Origin: DATJSN01 sp035504095
GTDB lineage: Bacteria; Planctomycetota; Phycisphaerae; WQYP01
Assembly: GCA_035504095.1 (NCBI GenBank)
Contig: DATJSN010000005.1
Coordinates: 1 to 48,353 of the forward strand
Direction: 5' to 3'
DNA: 48,353 nucleotides
Positions 7,656 through 15,906 of the stretch are shown here, piece after piece. Each line of letters opens with the position of its first letter. Within the stretch, counting starts at the first letter, position 1. The notes under the pieces are model-generated. The model was given only the letters and a program-made list of their open reading frames with translations. It searched no databases and was not told the origin of the DNA. A program made the translations under genes and the position numbers.

Positions 7656-8585
7656 ATGAGCGTCATTAAAGTTGAAGATCCGCCAGTCGTGCCCTATAAA
7701 CCGGAGCCCGCTTCCATTGATAAGACTGATATAAGCTCGAAGAAAAAACATCCATTTAAAACCGTTCGCAGTTGGGTAATCACTTTTGTTCTCCTGGGGC
7801 TCCTGGCAGCCCTGTTTGCATCCATTCTGGCCATGCTTACTCCGTCGTGGTATCGACCGCCGGCGGACTCTAACGCCGACGAAGTAACCAGCCAGGCGGA
7901 TATCGCACAGGCGCTGATACTGGACCTGCACAACATGCTCAGCGATCCAAAAATCACGAAGCCGATTGTCTGGACGATTACCCAGCCGCAAATTGACAGT
8001 CTATTGGCGACCTGGGTGGGCGACGGCTCGGATAAAGACGAATCCGATCCCGATGCGCATCATGGAATTGTCATCAGCAGTCCTTATGTGCGTTTCACCG
8101 ATGGCGCGGTCACCTTTGCCTTACGTGTGGAAAATCTTCCGGGCAAAGGGGTGGTCAGCCTCACCATCAGCGTACATACCATTCCATCAACCGACCCGAA
8201 TGGACCGGCCATGGGCCAGGTTCAAATTGAATCATTGGATTTAGGCATGTTGCCGTTGCCCAGCTCCATACTTCTCGCGGCAATCAAGTCCAAGGCGCCT
8301 GAATTGACCGGACCTGTGGAGCGTGTGGTGGCCTGGTATGCGGGTTCACAAGCCGCCGGCAATATTGGTCCGCAAATCGTTCAAGACATCCAGAACGTCC
8401 TGAATGGAAAACCATTTCCAATGCAACTCAGGATGGGGTCACGCACGCTGACGATAGAACGCCTGGAATTTCATGATTCCAGTGTGGACGCCGGCGGGCA
8501 GGAGCAACCGGCCTCGATGACCATGGAATTTACACCTTCGTCGCAGGAACCAACCCTCTGGTCGCAAGAGGCTTCAACCAGGTAA
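7656..8585 (+). CDS. Single-pass membrane-anchored protein of unknown function
   Basis: I do not recognise this 309-residue protein with confidence. Residues 1-35 are polar, about 36-63 form a membrane helix (VITFVLLGLLAALFASILAML), and the rest is predicted outside the cytoplasm. The soluble part has ITQPQIDSLLATW, SPYVRFTDGAVTFALRVENLPGKGVVSL and ESLDLGMLPLPSSIL. This pattern of alternating strands ending in an LPLP segment recalls YpmS/DUF2140-like proteins, but that is only an impression. Its stop codon overlaps the start of rsmA by one base (TAATG), so translation is probably coupled. Confidence 0.7.
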   Translation: MSVIKVEDPPVVPYKPEPASIDKTDISSKKKHPFKTVRSWVITFVLLGLLAALFASILAMLTPSWYRPPADSNADEVTSQADIAQALILDLHNMLSDPKITKPIVWTITQPQIDSLLATWVGDGSDKDESDPDAHHGIVISSPYVRFTDGAVTFALRVENLPGKGVVSLTISVHTIPSTDPNGPAMGQVQIESLDLGMLPLPSSILLAAIKSKAPELTGPVERVVAWYAGSQAAGNIGPQIVQDIQNVLNGKPFPMQLRMGSRTLTIERLEFHDSSVDAGGQEQPASMTMEFTPSSQEPTLWSQEASTR

Positions 8586-9481
8586 TGAATCGCGACGACA
8601 TCCGTACATTTCTCCTGCAAGCGGGACTAACACCACGACATCGCTTCGGCCAGCACTTCATGATCAATCCGGACATTCTGGATCAGATTGTCGAAAGCGC
8701 AAAAATAAAGACGGGGGACCTCGTGCTGGAAGTGGGGCCGGGGCCGGGCAATTTAACGGCGCGTCTGGCGGCAAAGGCCTCGGTGGTTTTAGCGGTGGAC
8801 GTTGATGCGGCACTGATTGTGGCGGCCCGTCAATGGCACCGGCAATTGGGCAACGTTCAGTGGCTGCATGCGGACATACTTTCCGGCAAGCACGCTATAA
8901 ACCCGGTTGTTATACAGGCGCTTTGCAGGGAGGCGGCGGAGCATCAATCCGATCGATATAAACTCGCCGCCAATCTGCCCTACAACGTCGCCTGCCCGCT
9001 TGTCGCGGAACTTTTAATACTGGATTGGCACGTTCATCGCGGCGATAAAAATATTCCCCGTCTGGCCGGCATGGCCTTTACGGTGCAATGGGAAGTAGCG
9101 CAAAGAATGGCCGCCGCATCCGGCTCGCGCGATTACGGCGCTTTGGGAATACTCATCCAGCTTCTGGCCGATGTGACAATCGCGCGATCAATAAGTCCGG
9201 GAAATTTCTGGCCGCCACCAAAGGTACGTTCGGCTCTGGTTGAAATTAAACCGGTGGAAGAAAAAATGCGCCGCATCACTGATTTGCCGCGGCTGCAGAA
9301 ATTGCTCATTGGTTTATTTTCCCATCGCCGGCAGAATCTGGCCAATGCGATCCGGCATGGATTAAAACCATCTGACCAGCGCGAATTGGAGATGAAAATT
9401 TCGGCGGCTGGATTCAACTTGAAGCTGCGTCCGGAAGCTTTAAAACCTGAGCAACTCGCGGCGCTTTCACAACTCATATAA
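8585..9481 (+). CDS. rsmA: 16S rRNA (adenine(1518)-N(6)/adenine(1519)-N(6))-dimethyltransferase
   Basis: RsmA (KsgA) dimethylates two adjacent adenines in the 3'-terminal hairpin of 16S rRNA during late 30S assembly. The 298 residues contain FGQHFMINPDILDQIV at the N-terminus, the S-adenosylmethionine site LEVGPGPGNLTARL (about 48-61), and the catalytic motif NLPYN at 130-134, which distinguishes this family. The C-terminal part has FWPPPKVRSALVEI and LFSHRRQNLANAI, as usual for KsgA. The ATG overlaps the upstream stop by one base. Confidence 0.95.
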   Translation: MNRDDIRTFLLQAGLTPRHRFGQHFMINPDILDQIVESAKIKTGDLVLEVGPGPGNLTARLAAKASVVLAVDVDAALIVAARQWHRQLGNVQWLHADILSGKHAINPVVIQALCREAAEHQSDRYKLAANLPYNVACPLVAELLILDWHVHRGDKNIPRLAGMAFTVQWEVAQRMAAASGSRDYGALGILIQLLADVTIARSISPGNFWPPPKVRSALVEIKPVEEKMRRITDLPRLQKLLIGLFSHRRQNLANAIRHGLKPSDQRELEMKISAAGFNLKLRPEALKPEQLAALSQLI

Positions 9482-9493
9482 AATGGCTAATCC

Positions 9494-10390
9494 ATGACCA
9501 CAGAATTCATCGCACTTAACGGTCAAATTATTCCATACGAGCACGCCCGCATTGCGCCGTTCGATGCCGGCTTTTTGCACGGCGTCGGGCTTTTCGAAAC
9601 CATGCGGGGAGTAAACGGACGGATTTTCCGTTTGAGCGACCATCTCAAGCGTTTGACCACCAGCGCCGAAACGCTCGGCCTTCCGACGTTTCTGGATGAA
9701 AAAGCAACGGCGGACCTGATCGGCGAATTATTGGAAGCCAACGACCTGCCGCAGGCTCGGGTGCGGTTGACGGTGACACGCGGCGATATGGCCCAGACCG
9801 ATAACCAGCATCCGGACCCGGAGCGCACGGTAGTGATTTCCGCCGCACCCCTGACCGGTTATCCCGAGGCTTTATATGCCAAAGGCATGACGGTAACAAT
9901 CAGCGGATGCTTCCAAAACCCATCCAGCCCCGCCTGCGGGCATAAAACCACCAGTTTCTTTGAGCGATTGCTGGCCCTGCGCCAGGCACAGGCGGTCCAG
10001 GCGGGTGAAGCCCTTTGGTTTACGGAAAAAAAGATGTTAGCTGAAGGCTGCATCAGCAACGTATTCCTTGTAGACAACGAGGGTGCGCTGGCAACCCCGC
10101 CCGTGGCATTGCCCGCTGCGGAGGGTTTCCGGCTGGTATTACCCGGAATTACACGGCAAACGGTGCTGGAACTGGCTGAAAAACAGGGAATAGCCGCCCG
10201 GGAGAAGGTTTTGTATATTCAGGATTTGCTAGGCGCCCGCGAAATATTTCTCACCAATGCGATCATGGGTGTAATGCCTGTAACTCGTATCGAACGTCAT
10301 GCGGTGGCGGATGAAAAACCCGGCGAATGGAGCCAAAAACTCCGCTCACTTTATGAAAGCAAAGTCCAGGAGCCGGCTCATGGCAGCTAA
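9494..10390 (+). CDS. Class IV (branched-chain/ADC lyase-like) aminotransferase
   Basis: This PLP-dependent fold-type IV enzyme has 298 residues. The family hallmarks are DAGFLHGVGLFETMR near the N-terminus, a lysine in CGHKTTSF (K151, expected Schiff-base residue), the AEGCISNVFLV phosphate-binding segment, and LPGITRQTVLELA with REIFLTNAIMGVMPVTRI at the end. Members include branched-chain aminotransferase, D-alanine aminotransferase and 4-amino-4-deoxychorismate lyase (PabC). The sequence alone does not decide, although a length near 300 and EIFLTNAIMGVMPV fit IlvE/PabC-like members. It sits 12 bases after rsmA and overlaps the next gene by 11 bases, so it is part of a tight operon. Confidence 0.85.
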   Translation: MTTEFIALNGQIIPYEHARIAPFDAGFLHGVGLFETMRGVNGRIFRLSDHLKRLTTSAETLGLPTFLDEKATADLIGELLEANDLPQARVRLTVTRGDMAQTDNQHPDPERTVVISAAPLTGYPEALYAKGMTVTISGCFQNPSSPACGHKTTSFFERLLALRQAQAVQAGEALWFTEKKMLAEGCISNVFLVDNEGALATPPVALPAAEGFRLVLPGITRQTVLELAEKQGIAAREKVLYIQDLLGAREIFLTNAIMGVMPVTRIERHAVADEKPGEWSQKLRSLYESKVQEPAHGS

Positions 10391-11591
10391 ACGTCGCGCC
10401 GCACATTCAACAGCACCAGGCGCAAAGCAGGCCAAACGCGGTCGTACCAGCACGAACCTGGCTCGTAAATTGCCCGTTTTGACGGAGGTTTGTGCCTTTC
10501 TGGAACAGATCGCTCCTCTGAATCTGGCGGAACAATGGGATAAAGTCGGATTGGTCAGCGCACCAACTGAACCAACGCTAATTGAGCGAATTCTGGTTGC
10601 TCTGGATCTGACAACTCAAGTGCGCAATGAAGCGCTTAAATATTCCGTTGATCTGTTGATTTGTTATCATCCGCCGCTGTTTAAACCGTTGGAACATTTG
10701 CGTGCAGATGGACACACCCCTGCGGCACTCGCCGTGGAATTGTCCCAGCATGGCGTCTGGATTTACAGCCCGCACACGGCTTTGGACGCGGCTCAAGACG
10801 GGACCAATGATGCTCTTGCCGCAGTGCTGAATCTGAAAGTGACCGGCTCCCTGATACCGCGCCAAGCGGCCAAACATGTAAAACTGGTGACCTTTGTGCC
10901 GGAAGCGGATGTTGAAAAAGTTGCGACGGCGGTGTTTGACGCAGGCGCCGGCCACATTGGAATCGAGAGCCGTTACAGCCAGTGTAGCTTTCGCACGCCG
11001 GGCACAGGTACATTTTTTGGCGACGAGTCGACATCACCGGCGGTAGGCGTTAAAGGACAGCTGGAATTTGTCAGGGAAATTCGCTTTGAAACCGTTGTTC
11101 CGGTTTCGTGTCTGGATCAGGTCGTTTTGGCGCTGCGTCAGGCTCATCCCTATGAAGAGCCGGCGTTCGATTTATTGACCATGGAGACATTGCCTCAGGC
11201 GCCGGGCCTGGGGCGAATTGCAGAACTCGATAAACCCCTGACGCTCAGAGCGCTTGCGGAAAACTGTAAACGACGGCTGCAGTTGTCCGCTGTACGAACG
11301 ATTGGAAATTCCGATTCCAGGATCGCCAGGGCGGCGGTTTTGGCCGGAAGTTGCGGGCTATTGCCCCTGGAAAACAGGTCTGGAAAGCCTTTTGATTGTG
11401 TGATCACAGGAGAGTTAAAACACCATGATGCATTGAGCTTCGCGGCGGCGGGAATCAGCGCCATCCTGCTGGGCCACGGTGAGAGCGAAAAACCCGTGCT
11501 TTCGACGCTAAAAGAAAGACTTGCTCAGCAGTTCCCTGCGACAAACGTACAGGTGAGCCGGGCAGGGGTTTGTCCATTTGAAGTGGTTTAG
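10380..11591 (+). CDS. Nif3-like dinuclear metal centre protein (GTP cyclohydrolase 1 type 2 homologue)
   Basis: This 403-residue protein belongs to the Nif3/YqfO family, hexameric proteins with a dinuclear metal site and unsettled function. An N-terminal basic tail of about 30 residues precedes the first half (EQWDKVGLVSAP, LLICYHPPLFKPLE, GVWIYSPHTALDAAQDGTNDALA). A central insertion follows (VPEADVEKVATAVFDAGAGHIG ... HPYEEPAFDLL), the CutA-like domain seen in longer YqfO-type members. The second half closes the metal site (AGSCGLLPLENRSG, DCVITGELKHHDALSFA, LLGHGESEKP). The ATG at 10380 was chosen because it overlaps the upstream stop, giving coupled translation; 10299 would overlap the upstream gene far more. 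Confidence 0.88.
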   Translation: MAAKRRAAHSTAPGAKQAKRGRTSTNLARKLPVLTEVCAFLEQIAPLNLAEQWDKVGLVSAPTEPTLIERILVALDLTTQVRNEALKYSVDLLICYHPPLFKPLEHLRADGHTPAALAVELSQHGVWIYSPHTALDAAQDGTNDALAAVLNLKVTGSLIPRQAAKHVKLVTFVPEADVEKVATAVFDAGAGHIGIESRYSQCSFRTPGTGTFFGDESTSPAVGVKGQLEFVREIRFETVVPVSCLDQVVLALRQAHPYEEPAFDLLTMETLPQAPGLGRIAELDKPLTLRALAENCKRRLQLSAVRTIGNSDSRIARAAVLAGSCGLLPLENRSGKPFDCVITGELKHHDALSFAAAGISAILLGHGESEKPVLSTLKERLAQQFPATNVQVSRAGVCPFEVV

Positions 11592-11610
11592 AGTCTGTTA
11601 AACAGGTGTT

Positions 11611-11640
11611 TTTGACGATATTTGACAATATTTGACGATA
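11611..11640 (+). repeat. Three tandem decamers upstream of the SurA-like gene
   Basis: TTTGACGATA, TTTGACAATA and TTTGACGATA follow each other without gaps; the first and third are identical and the second differs at one base. The 10-base period is about one DNA turn, so all copies face the same side of the helix. They lie about 75 bases before the GTG start of the foldase gene; a TATGAT hexamer at 11662-11667 could be its -10 element. Confidence 0.7.
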
Positions 11641-11714
11641 GAAGATTTGCACATAAGCGGTTATGATGCATGGCTCGGCTTTGGGGCCGGTGGAATATTT
11701 ACAAGGAGTCCAGT

Positions 11715-12794
11715 GTGAAGAGTGTATCGACAAAACGAATCGGAAAAATCTGTCTTTCCATGGCAGCCCTGGCGGCGATTGCCGGCCTGGGAGTATTTGG
11801 CATTTCGGCGTCGGCGGATGATCAAACCTCGCCGCCGGCGCCGGCCGCTTCCGTGATGCCCACGACCGCGGCGCCGGATGAACCGTCCATTGCGGAAATC
11901 AACGGCCAGAGACTCAGTAGAGATCAGTTCGTCCAGTCGCTGATCCAGCTTAACGGACTTGATCTGTTTAATAAATGGGAACGCCTGACGGTGCTGGAAC
12001 AGGCCTGCAAGCAGGCGGGAATTCCAACTGGCGATGACATTATTGACGCTCAGTTGAAGACCATGTACGACCAGATGCTCGCGCACAATCCGAACATACC
12101 GGAAGATCAGCGCCAGGCGACTTTTGAACAGGCCATTGAAACACAGGTTCACGAGCCGTTTATTGAATTCCGCCTGGATCTTGCCATCAACACATACATG
12201 CTGGCACTGGCCAAAGGGCACGTTCCGGACGTGACGCAGGATATGATTCAACAGACTTACAATGCTTATTATGGCCCGCGTGTTGAAGTGCAGGATATTG
12301 TGGTTTCCAATCTGGACGACGCGGGGAACGTGCGTCATTTGATTATGGATGAAGGTCAGGACGTAACCCAGGTAGTTCAGAAGTACAGCGTTGATAAACA
12401 AAGCGCCGCCAACGGCGGTTACAGAATTATTCCACTGGACAGCACGCTGACACCTCAATGGTTCCGGGACACCGCCAGTGTTCTTCAACCCAAACAACTC
12501 TCCGCCGCCATACCGGATAATGGCGTATTTCATTTGTTGTGGCTGGTTAAAAAAATACCCGCATCGGACACACCGCTTTCCGACGTGCAGGACAATTTGA
12601 AAAAGCAATTGCAGAACGCCGCGGCGATACAATGGGGACAGAACGAATTAAGCCGTCTGTTGGTTCAGGCGAAGGTTCAGGTTGATGATCCGGCATTGGC
12701 CAAACTGTATCAGCCGGTGCAGGAAGAGTATAACGAGGCGGAACAGATGCTCCAGGGAGCACCGGCAACCACACAACCGTCAACACAGCCGTAA
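11715..12794 (+). CDS. Exported SurA/parvulin-like peptidyl-prolyl isomerase
   Basis: This 359-residue secreted protein has a signal peptide (ICLSMAALAAIAGLGVFGISASA), a Pro/Ala-rich linker, then a SurA-like chaperone region (IAEINGQRLSRDQFVQSLIQL, then WERLTVLEQACKQAG). A parvulin-type segment follows (VEVQDIVVSNLDDAGNVRHLIMD, QKYSVDKQSAANGGYRIIPLDS, FHLLWLVKKIPAS). Such proteins assist folding of exported and outer-membrane proteins. The parvulin core is weaker than in E. coli SurA, so isomerase activity is uncertain. The start is the GTG at 11715, preceded by AAGGAG at 11703-11708; the upstream ATG at 11670 would bury the signal peptide. Confidence 0.78.
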   Translation: MKSVSTKRIGKICLSMAALAAIAGLGVFGISASADDQTSPPAPAASVMPTTAAPDEPSIAEINGQRLSRDQFVQSLIQLNGLDLFNKWERLTVLEQACKQAGIPTGDDIIDAQLKTMYDQMLAHNPNIPEDQRQATFEQAIETQVHEPFIEFRLDLAINTYMLALAKGHVPDVTQDMIQQTYNAYYGPRVEVQDIVVSNLDDAGNVRHLIMDEGQDVTQVVQKYSVDKQSAANGGYRIIPLDSTLTPQWFRDTASVLQPKQLSAAIPDNGVFHLLWLVKKIPASDTPLSDVQDNLKKQLQNAAAIQWGQNELSRLLVQAKVQVDDPALAKLYQPVQEEYNEAEQMLQGAPATTQPSTQP

Positions 12795-12927
12795 TCATTC
12801 GTTTTGATGCCCACAGCCCGATGCGGAGCCACGGCGGCAACATATAAATCCGTTGGCTATAATGCTGCGCGCTGATTCGGAAATGGGTTTCTGTTGAAAA
12901 GCCGAACCACAACTGAGGAAAATGGTC

Positions 12928-14223
12928 ATGGCCGGTGGAAGTGACACGCCATTTAATATAGATGTTTCGCCGCGCATCAAGCGATTGCCGCCCTATTTAT
13001 TCGCCCGCATCAATTCGCTCAAAGCGGCCAAACGCCGCGCCGGCCATGATGTGATTGATCTGGGAATGGGCAACCCGATTGATCCTTCGCCGGATTTTGT
13101 CATCGACAAACTCGCCGAGGCCGCCAGGGACGCCCGCAACCACCGTTATTCGGTCAGCATAGGGCTATACAACCTGCGTCGCGAAATTGCCCTCAAATAC
13201 AAACGCCGCTATGGCATCGAGCTTGATCCGGAATCCGAAGTGGTGGTTACCATCGGCTCTAAAGAGGGGTTCTCCCACTTGATGCTTGCCCTGCTGGGGG
13301 CCGGCGACACGGTAGTGGTCGGCGACCCGGCTTATCCCATTCATGTTTACGCCGTGGCCCTGGCGGGCGCTAACGTGATCAGCGTGCCCTTGGGCAACGA
13401 TGAAGCGTTCCTTGGGCGCATCGAGCATGTATTAAAAAATCTGTATCCGCGGCCCAAGCTGATGATTCTTAATTATCCACACAATCCGTCGGCGATGACC
13501 GTGGATCCGGGGTTTTATGAAAAGGCCGTCGCTTTGGCGCGGCAATATAACGTCCTGATCGTCAGCGACTTTGCATACGGCGAAACGTGTTACGATGATT
13601 ACCGCGCGCCGTCCTTTTTAGCCACCCCGGGCGCTAAAGAAACCGGCGTCGAATTTTCCACCATGAGTAAACCCTACAACATGGCCGGTTGGCGCGTGGG
13701 TTTTTGTTGCGGCAACAGCGAAATGATCCGGGCGCTGGCAACGATCAAGGGATATTACGATTACGGGCATTTTGCCCCGATCCAGATTGCCAGCATTCTC
13801 GCACTGCGCAAGGGCGACGATTTTGTGCGCCGGCAAGCCATGATCTATCAAAAACGCCGCGATATTTTAGTCTCGGGTCTGCGGAAAATCGGCTGGGAAG
13901 TAGAATCTCCGCGCGCCAGCATGTTCGTCTGGGCCAAAGTTTCCGAAAAACATTTGGCCGGCCAGGGCACGATCGATTTTTCCCTGCGCTTGCTGGATGA
14001 AGCCGATGTTGCGGTAGCGCCAGGCCGCGGCTTTGGAGAAAATGGCGAAGGTTTTGTCCGCATCGCCTTGGTGGAAAATGAATTGCGAATTAAGCAGGCG
14101 CTGCGTCAGATGGACGCTTATCTGAACGGACGCAAAAAACATCAGCGGCCCAACCGCAAGGCCACCCCACCGCATCCGGATCACATCGATGATCACGACA
14201 GGTCCGGTATTATTGGCGGTTAA
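12928..14223 (+). CDS. Class I/II aminotransferase (AlaC/DapL-like)
   Basis: This 431-residue PLP enzyme of fold type I transfers amino groups to 2-oxo acids. Landmarks are DLGMGNPIDPSPDFVID, TIGSKEGFSHLMLALLGAGDTVVVGDPAYPIH, LNYPHNPSAMT (substrate and PLP contacts), SDFAYGETCYDDY, and the Schiff-base lysine motif TMSKPYNMAGWRVGF. The wording is closest to alanine aminotransferase AlaC or LL-diaminopimelate aminotransferase types. GAGGA at 12915-12919 is better spaced for ATG 12928 than for ATG 12922. A TATAAT hexamer at 12858-12863 may be its -10 element. It directly precedes the attenuated aroF gene, so a role in aromatic amino acid transamination is possible but unproven. Confidence 0.85.
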   Translation: MAGGSDTPFNIDVSPRIKRLPPYLFARINSLKAAKRRAGHDVIDLGMGNPIDPSPDFVIDKLAEAARDARNHRYSVSIGLYNLRREIALKYKRRYGIELDPESEVVVTIGSKEGFSHLMLALLGAGDTVVVGDPAYPIHVYAVALAGANVISVPLGNDEAFLGRIEHVLKNLYPRPKLMILNYPHNPSAMTVDPGFYEKAVALARQYNVLIVSDFAYGETCYDDYRAPSFLATPGAKETGVEFSTMSKPYNMAGWRVGFCCGNSEMIRALATIKGYYDYGHFAPIQIASILALRKGDDFVRRQAMIYQKRRDILVSGLRKIGWEVESPRASMFVWAKVSEKHLAGQGTIDFSLRLLDEADVAVAPGRGFGENGEGFVRIALVENELRIKQALRQMDAYLNGRKKHQRPNRKATPPHPDHIDDHDRSGIIGG

Positions 14224-14253
14224 TTCCGGAAAAGTGTAGTTTGGACGGGCAAT

Positions 14254-14282
14254 TTGACTTTGTTGTTACTTCAGGCGATATT
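14254..14282 (+). promoter_or_regulatory. Candidate promoter of the aroF leader
   Basis: TTGACT at 14254-14259 (5 of 6 matches) and GATATT at 14277-14282 (4 of 6) are 17 bases apart. Transcription would begin around 14289-14290, almost at the leader peptide ATG, which would make the leader mRNA nearly leaderless. A promoter further upstream is not excluded. Confidence 0.4.
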
Positions 14283-14288
14283 TTCAGT

Positions 14289-14387
14289 ATGAAAACCAGC
14301 ACCGCACATTTGGATAAACACCCAGCCGGAAAGCCCTTTGGGTTCTGGTACTTTTACTTTTTTACCACCAGACATTGGCGGGCTTGA
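14289..14387 (+). CDS. Aromatic leader peptide controlling aroF
   Basis: This 32-residue reading frame (ATG to TGA) lies in the gap before DAHP synthase. Residues 17-25 read FGFWYFYFF: five Phe, two Tyr and one Trp in nine codons, followed by TTRHW. Such runs of the end-product amino acids are the hallmark of attenuator leader peptides (compare pheL, trpL and hisL of enterobacteria). The peptide itself needs no function: ribosome stalling at the aromatic codons decides which RNA helices form downstream. The Shine-Dalgarno sequence is weak (AGG at 14273-14275, about 13 bases from the ATG). The RNA helices described in the next entry match the peptide's position exactly, which is the main support. 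Confidence 0.85.
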   Translation: MKTSTAHLDKHPAGKPFGFWYFYFFTTRHWRA

Positions 14388-14446
14388 ACTTTATTACATG
14401 CAGTAAAACGATCTTAAGCCCGCTAAAAAGCGGGCTTAATTTTTTA
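14331..14446 (+). promoter_or_regulatory. Transcription attenuator (antiterminator/terminator switch) of aroF
   Basis: Four segments are visible. Segment 1, AAGCCC (14331-14336), lies just before the aromatic codons. Segment 2, GGCGGGCTTGA (14377-14387), overlaps the leader stop codon. Segment 3 is TTAAGCCCGCT (14414-14424) and segment 4 is AGCGGGCTTAA (14429-14439), followed by a T-run. Segment 2 can pair with all 11 bases of segment 3 (two G-U pairs), which prevents the 3:4 terminator. A ribosome stalled at 14337-14363 would cover segment 1 and free segment 2, giving antitermination. A ribosome that reaches the stop would cover segment 2 and let the terminator form. Aromatic amino acid shortage should therefore raise aroF expression. 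Confidence 0.8.
14414..14446 (+). terminator. Intrinsic terminator (attenuator) before aroF
   Basis: The hairpin has an 11-bp stem, TTAAGCCCGCT/AGCGGGCTTAA, with an AAAA loop and a run of T at 14440-14445. It stands about 178 bases before the aroF start, so it blocks read-through into aroF unless the competing antiterminator forms. Confidence 0.88.
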
Positions 14447-14623
14447 TTGGAGAATCCACATAACATCGAACTTATACAAATTCACATGCGAAACCGTCCG
14501 CCGTGCGGAATCGGCGATCGTATTGGCCAGGCAGATTCAAAGACTGCTCTCTGAAATGGGAAACTCGCCGCGGCTTTGGCGCTGGTGATAAACAGGAAAC
14601 GAATAAACCGAAGGAGGTTATGA

Positions 14624-15646
14624 ATGATTATTGTTATGGAACAGGGCGCATCACAGGCGCAAATCGATCACGTGGTAAGCCTGATACGTGAAATGGGTTT
14701 GCGCGAACACATCATCGTCGGGACGGAACGCACGGTTGTGGCTGTTATTGGCGACGACCGAAAAAAAGACAACGACGTTCTGGAAAACGTTCCCGGCGTG
14801 GAAAAAGTAATGCCCGTGCTGGCGCCATACAAGATGGCCTCCAGGGAAGTGAAAAAAGAACGCTCGGCAATACCCCTCGGAGGACGCCTGGGTGGTTCAG
14901 CCGGCGGCAAGAAAATCGCCATGATTGCCGGGCCATGCTCAGTAGAGGATCGCACCAAACTTCTGGAAGTGGCCCACGCGGTAAAAGAAGCGGGCGCCGT
15001 GGGTTTGCGCGGCGGCGCATTTAAGCCGCGCACCAGTCCTTATGCATTTCAGGGACTGGGGGAAAAGGGATTGGAAATTTTGGCTGAAGCCCGCGAGCAG
15101 ACCGGTTTGGCAGTGGTGACTGAAGTCATGTCGATCGACCAGGTGGAACTGGTGGCCAAATATACCGATGTATTCCAGGTCGGCGCACGCAACATGCAGA
15201 ATTACAACCTGCTCTGGGCGGTTGGCGAACAGCGTAAACCGGTTCTGCTCAAACGCGGCCTTTCGGCGACGCTGGAGGAATTCCTGCTGGCCGCCGAATA
15301 CATTATGTCCAAGGGAAATCAAAATGTGATTTTGTGTGAACGCGGCATCCGTACGTTTGAAACCTATAGCCGAAACACACTGCCGCTGGCGATCGTGCCG
15401 GAAGTGCATCGCATCAGCCATTTACCGATTATCGTCGATCCATCGCAGGGAACCGGACATGCCCATCTGGTTCCGGATATGTGTAAGGCCGCGGTGGCTT
15501 GCGGAGCGGACGGTTTAATTGTTGAATGTCATAGCGATCCTGAACATGCTCTGACGGATGGCGCACAGTCCATCACGCCACAGACGCTTAAAACGTTGAT
15601 GGCTTCGCTGAAAAAAATCTCCGCCGCCGTGGATCGGGAAATTTAG
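14624..15646 (+). CDS. aroF: 3-deoxy-7-phosphoheptulonate (DAHP) synthase
   Basis: DAHP synthase condenses phosphoenolpyruvate with erythrose 4-phosphate, the first step of the shikimate pathway to Phe, Tyr and Trp. The 340 residues comprise an N-terminal ferredoxin-like domain of about 70 residues (MIIVMEQGASQAQIDHVVSLI ... NVPGVEKVMPVLAPYKMASRE), then the barrel: IAMIAGPCSVED, GLRGGAFKPRTSPYAFQGLGEKGLEIL, LLKRGLSATLEEFLLAAEY, and VPEVHRISHLPIIVDPSQGTGH. This arrangement is that of the AroI-beta type (Thermotoga, B. subtilis related), where the N-terminal domain mediates feedback inhibition by aromatic amino acids. AAGGAGG at 14611-14617 sets the ATG at 14624. Its expression appears to be controlled by the upstream attenuator, giving two layers of control. 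Confidence 0.95.
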   Translation: MIIVMEQGASQAQIDHVVSLIREMGLREHIIVGTERTVVAVIGDDRKKDNDVLENVPGVEKVMPVLAPYKMASREVKKERSAIPLGGRLGGSAGGKKIAMIAGPCSVEDRTKLLEVAHAVKEAGAVGLRGGAFKPRTSPYAFQGLGEKGLEILAEAREQTGLAVVTEVMSIDQVELVAKYTDVFQVGARNMQNYNLLWAVGEQRKPVLLKRGLSATLEEFLLAAEYIMSKGNQNVILCERGIRTFETYSRNTLPLAIVPEVHRISHLPIIVDPSQGTGHAHLVPDMCKAAVACGADGLIVECHSDPEHALTDGAQSITPQTLKTLMASLKKISAAVDREI

Positions 15647-15669
15647 TTCTTTGCTCCGGGAGTTGGTGT

Positions 15670-15906
15670 ATGCCAACCTTTGGTATGCTGATTTACGGCA
15701 TCCTGATGGTGCTTGGCGGCTGGTGGTGCAAAGAAATCTTTCAACGGCTTCCGGAGGATGTTGCGAATTTCCGCCAGGCGGACAATCTCACAGAACGTCT
15801 GGTGATTATCGGCTTCTGGGTCGTGACATTTTTTGTGTTGCTGTTCGAAATAGCGATGATTTACGGGATTATCAGGGGAATCATCACCGGATTAAAAGCA
15901 CAGTGA
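15670..15906 (+). CDS. Small membrane protein of unknown function
   Basis: This 78-residue protein has two membrane helices: residues about 3-20 (TFGMLIYGILMVLGGWWC) and about 46-70 (IIGFWVVTFFVLLFEIAMIYGI). A polar stretch with FQRLPEDVANFRQADN lies between them. I recognise no family. It starts 23 bases after aroF and may share its transcript. An alternative longer start in another frame at 15651 lacks the hydrophobic pattern. Confidence 0.6.
   Translation: MPTFGMLIYGILMVLGGWWCKEIFQRLPEDVANFRQADNLTERLVIIGFWVVTFFVLLFEIAMIYGIIRGIITGLKAQ

Noticed and set aside
14486..14554. A second short reading frame (22 codons) after the attenuator
   Set aside because: Mixed composition with no amino acid run and no following alternative helices.
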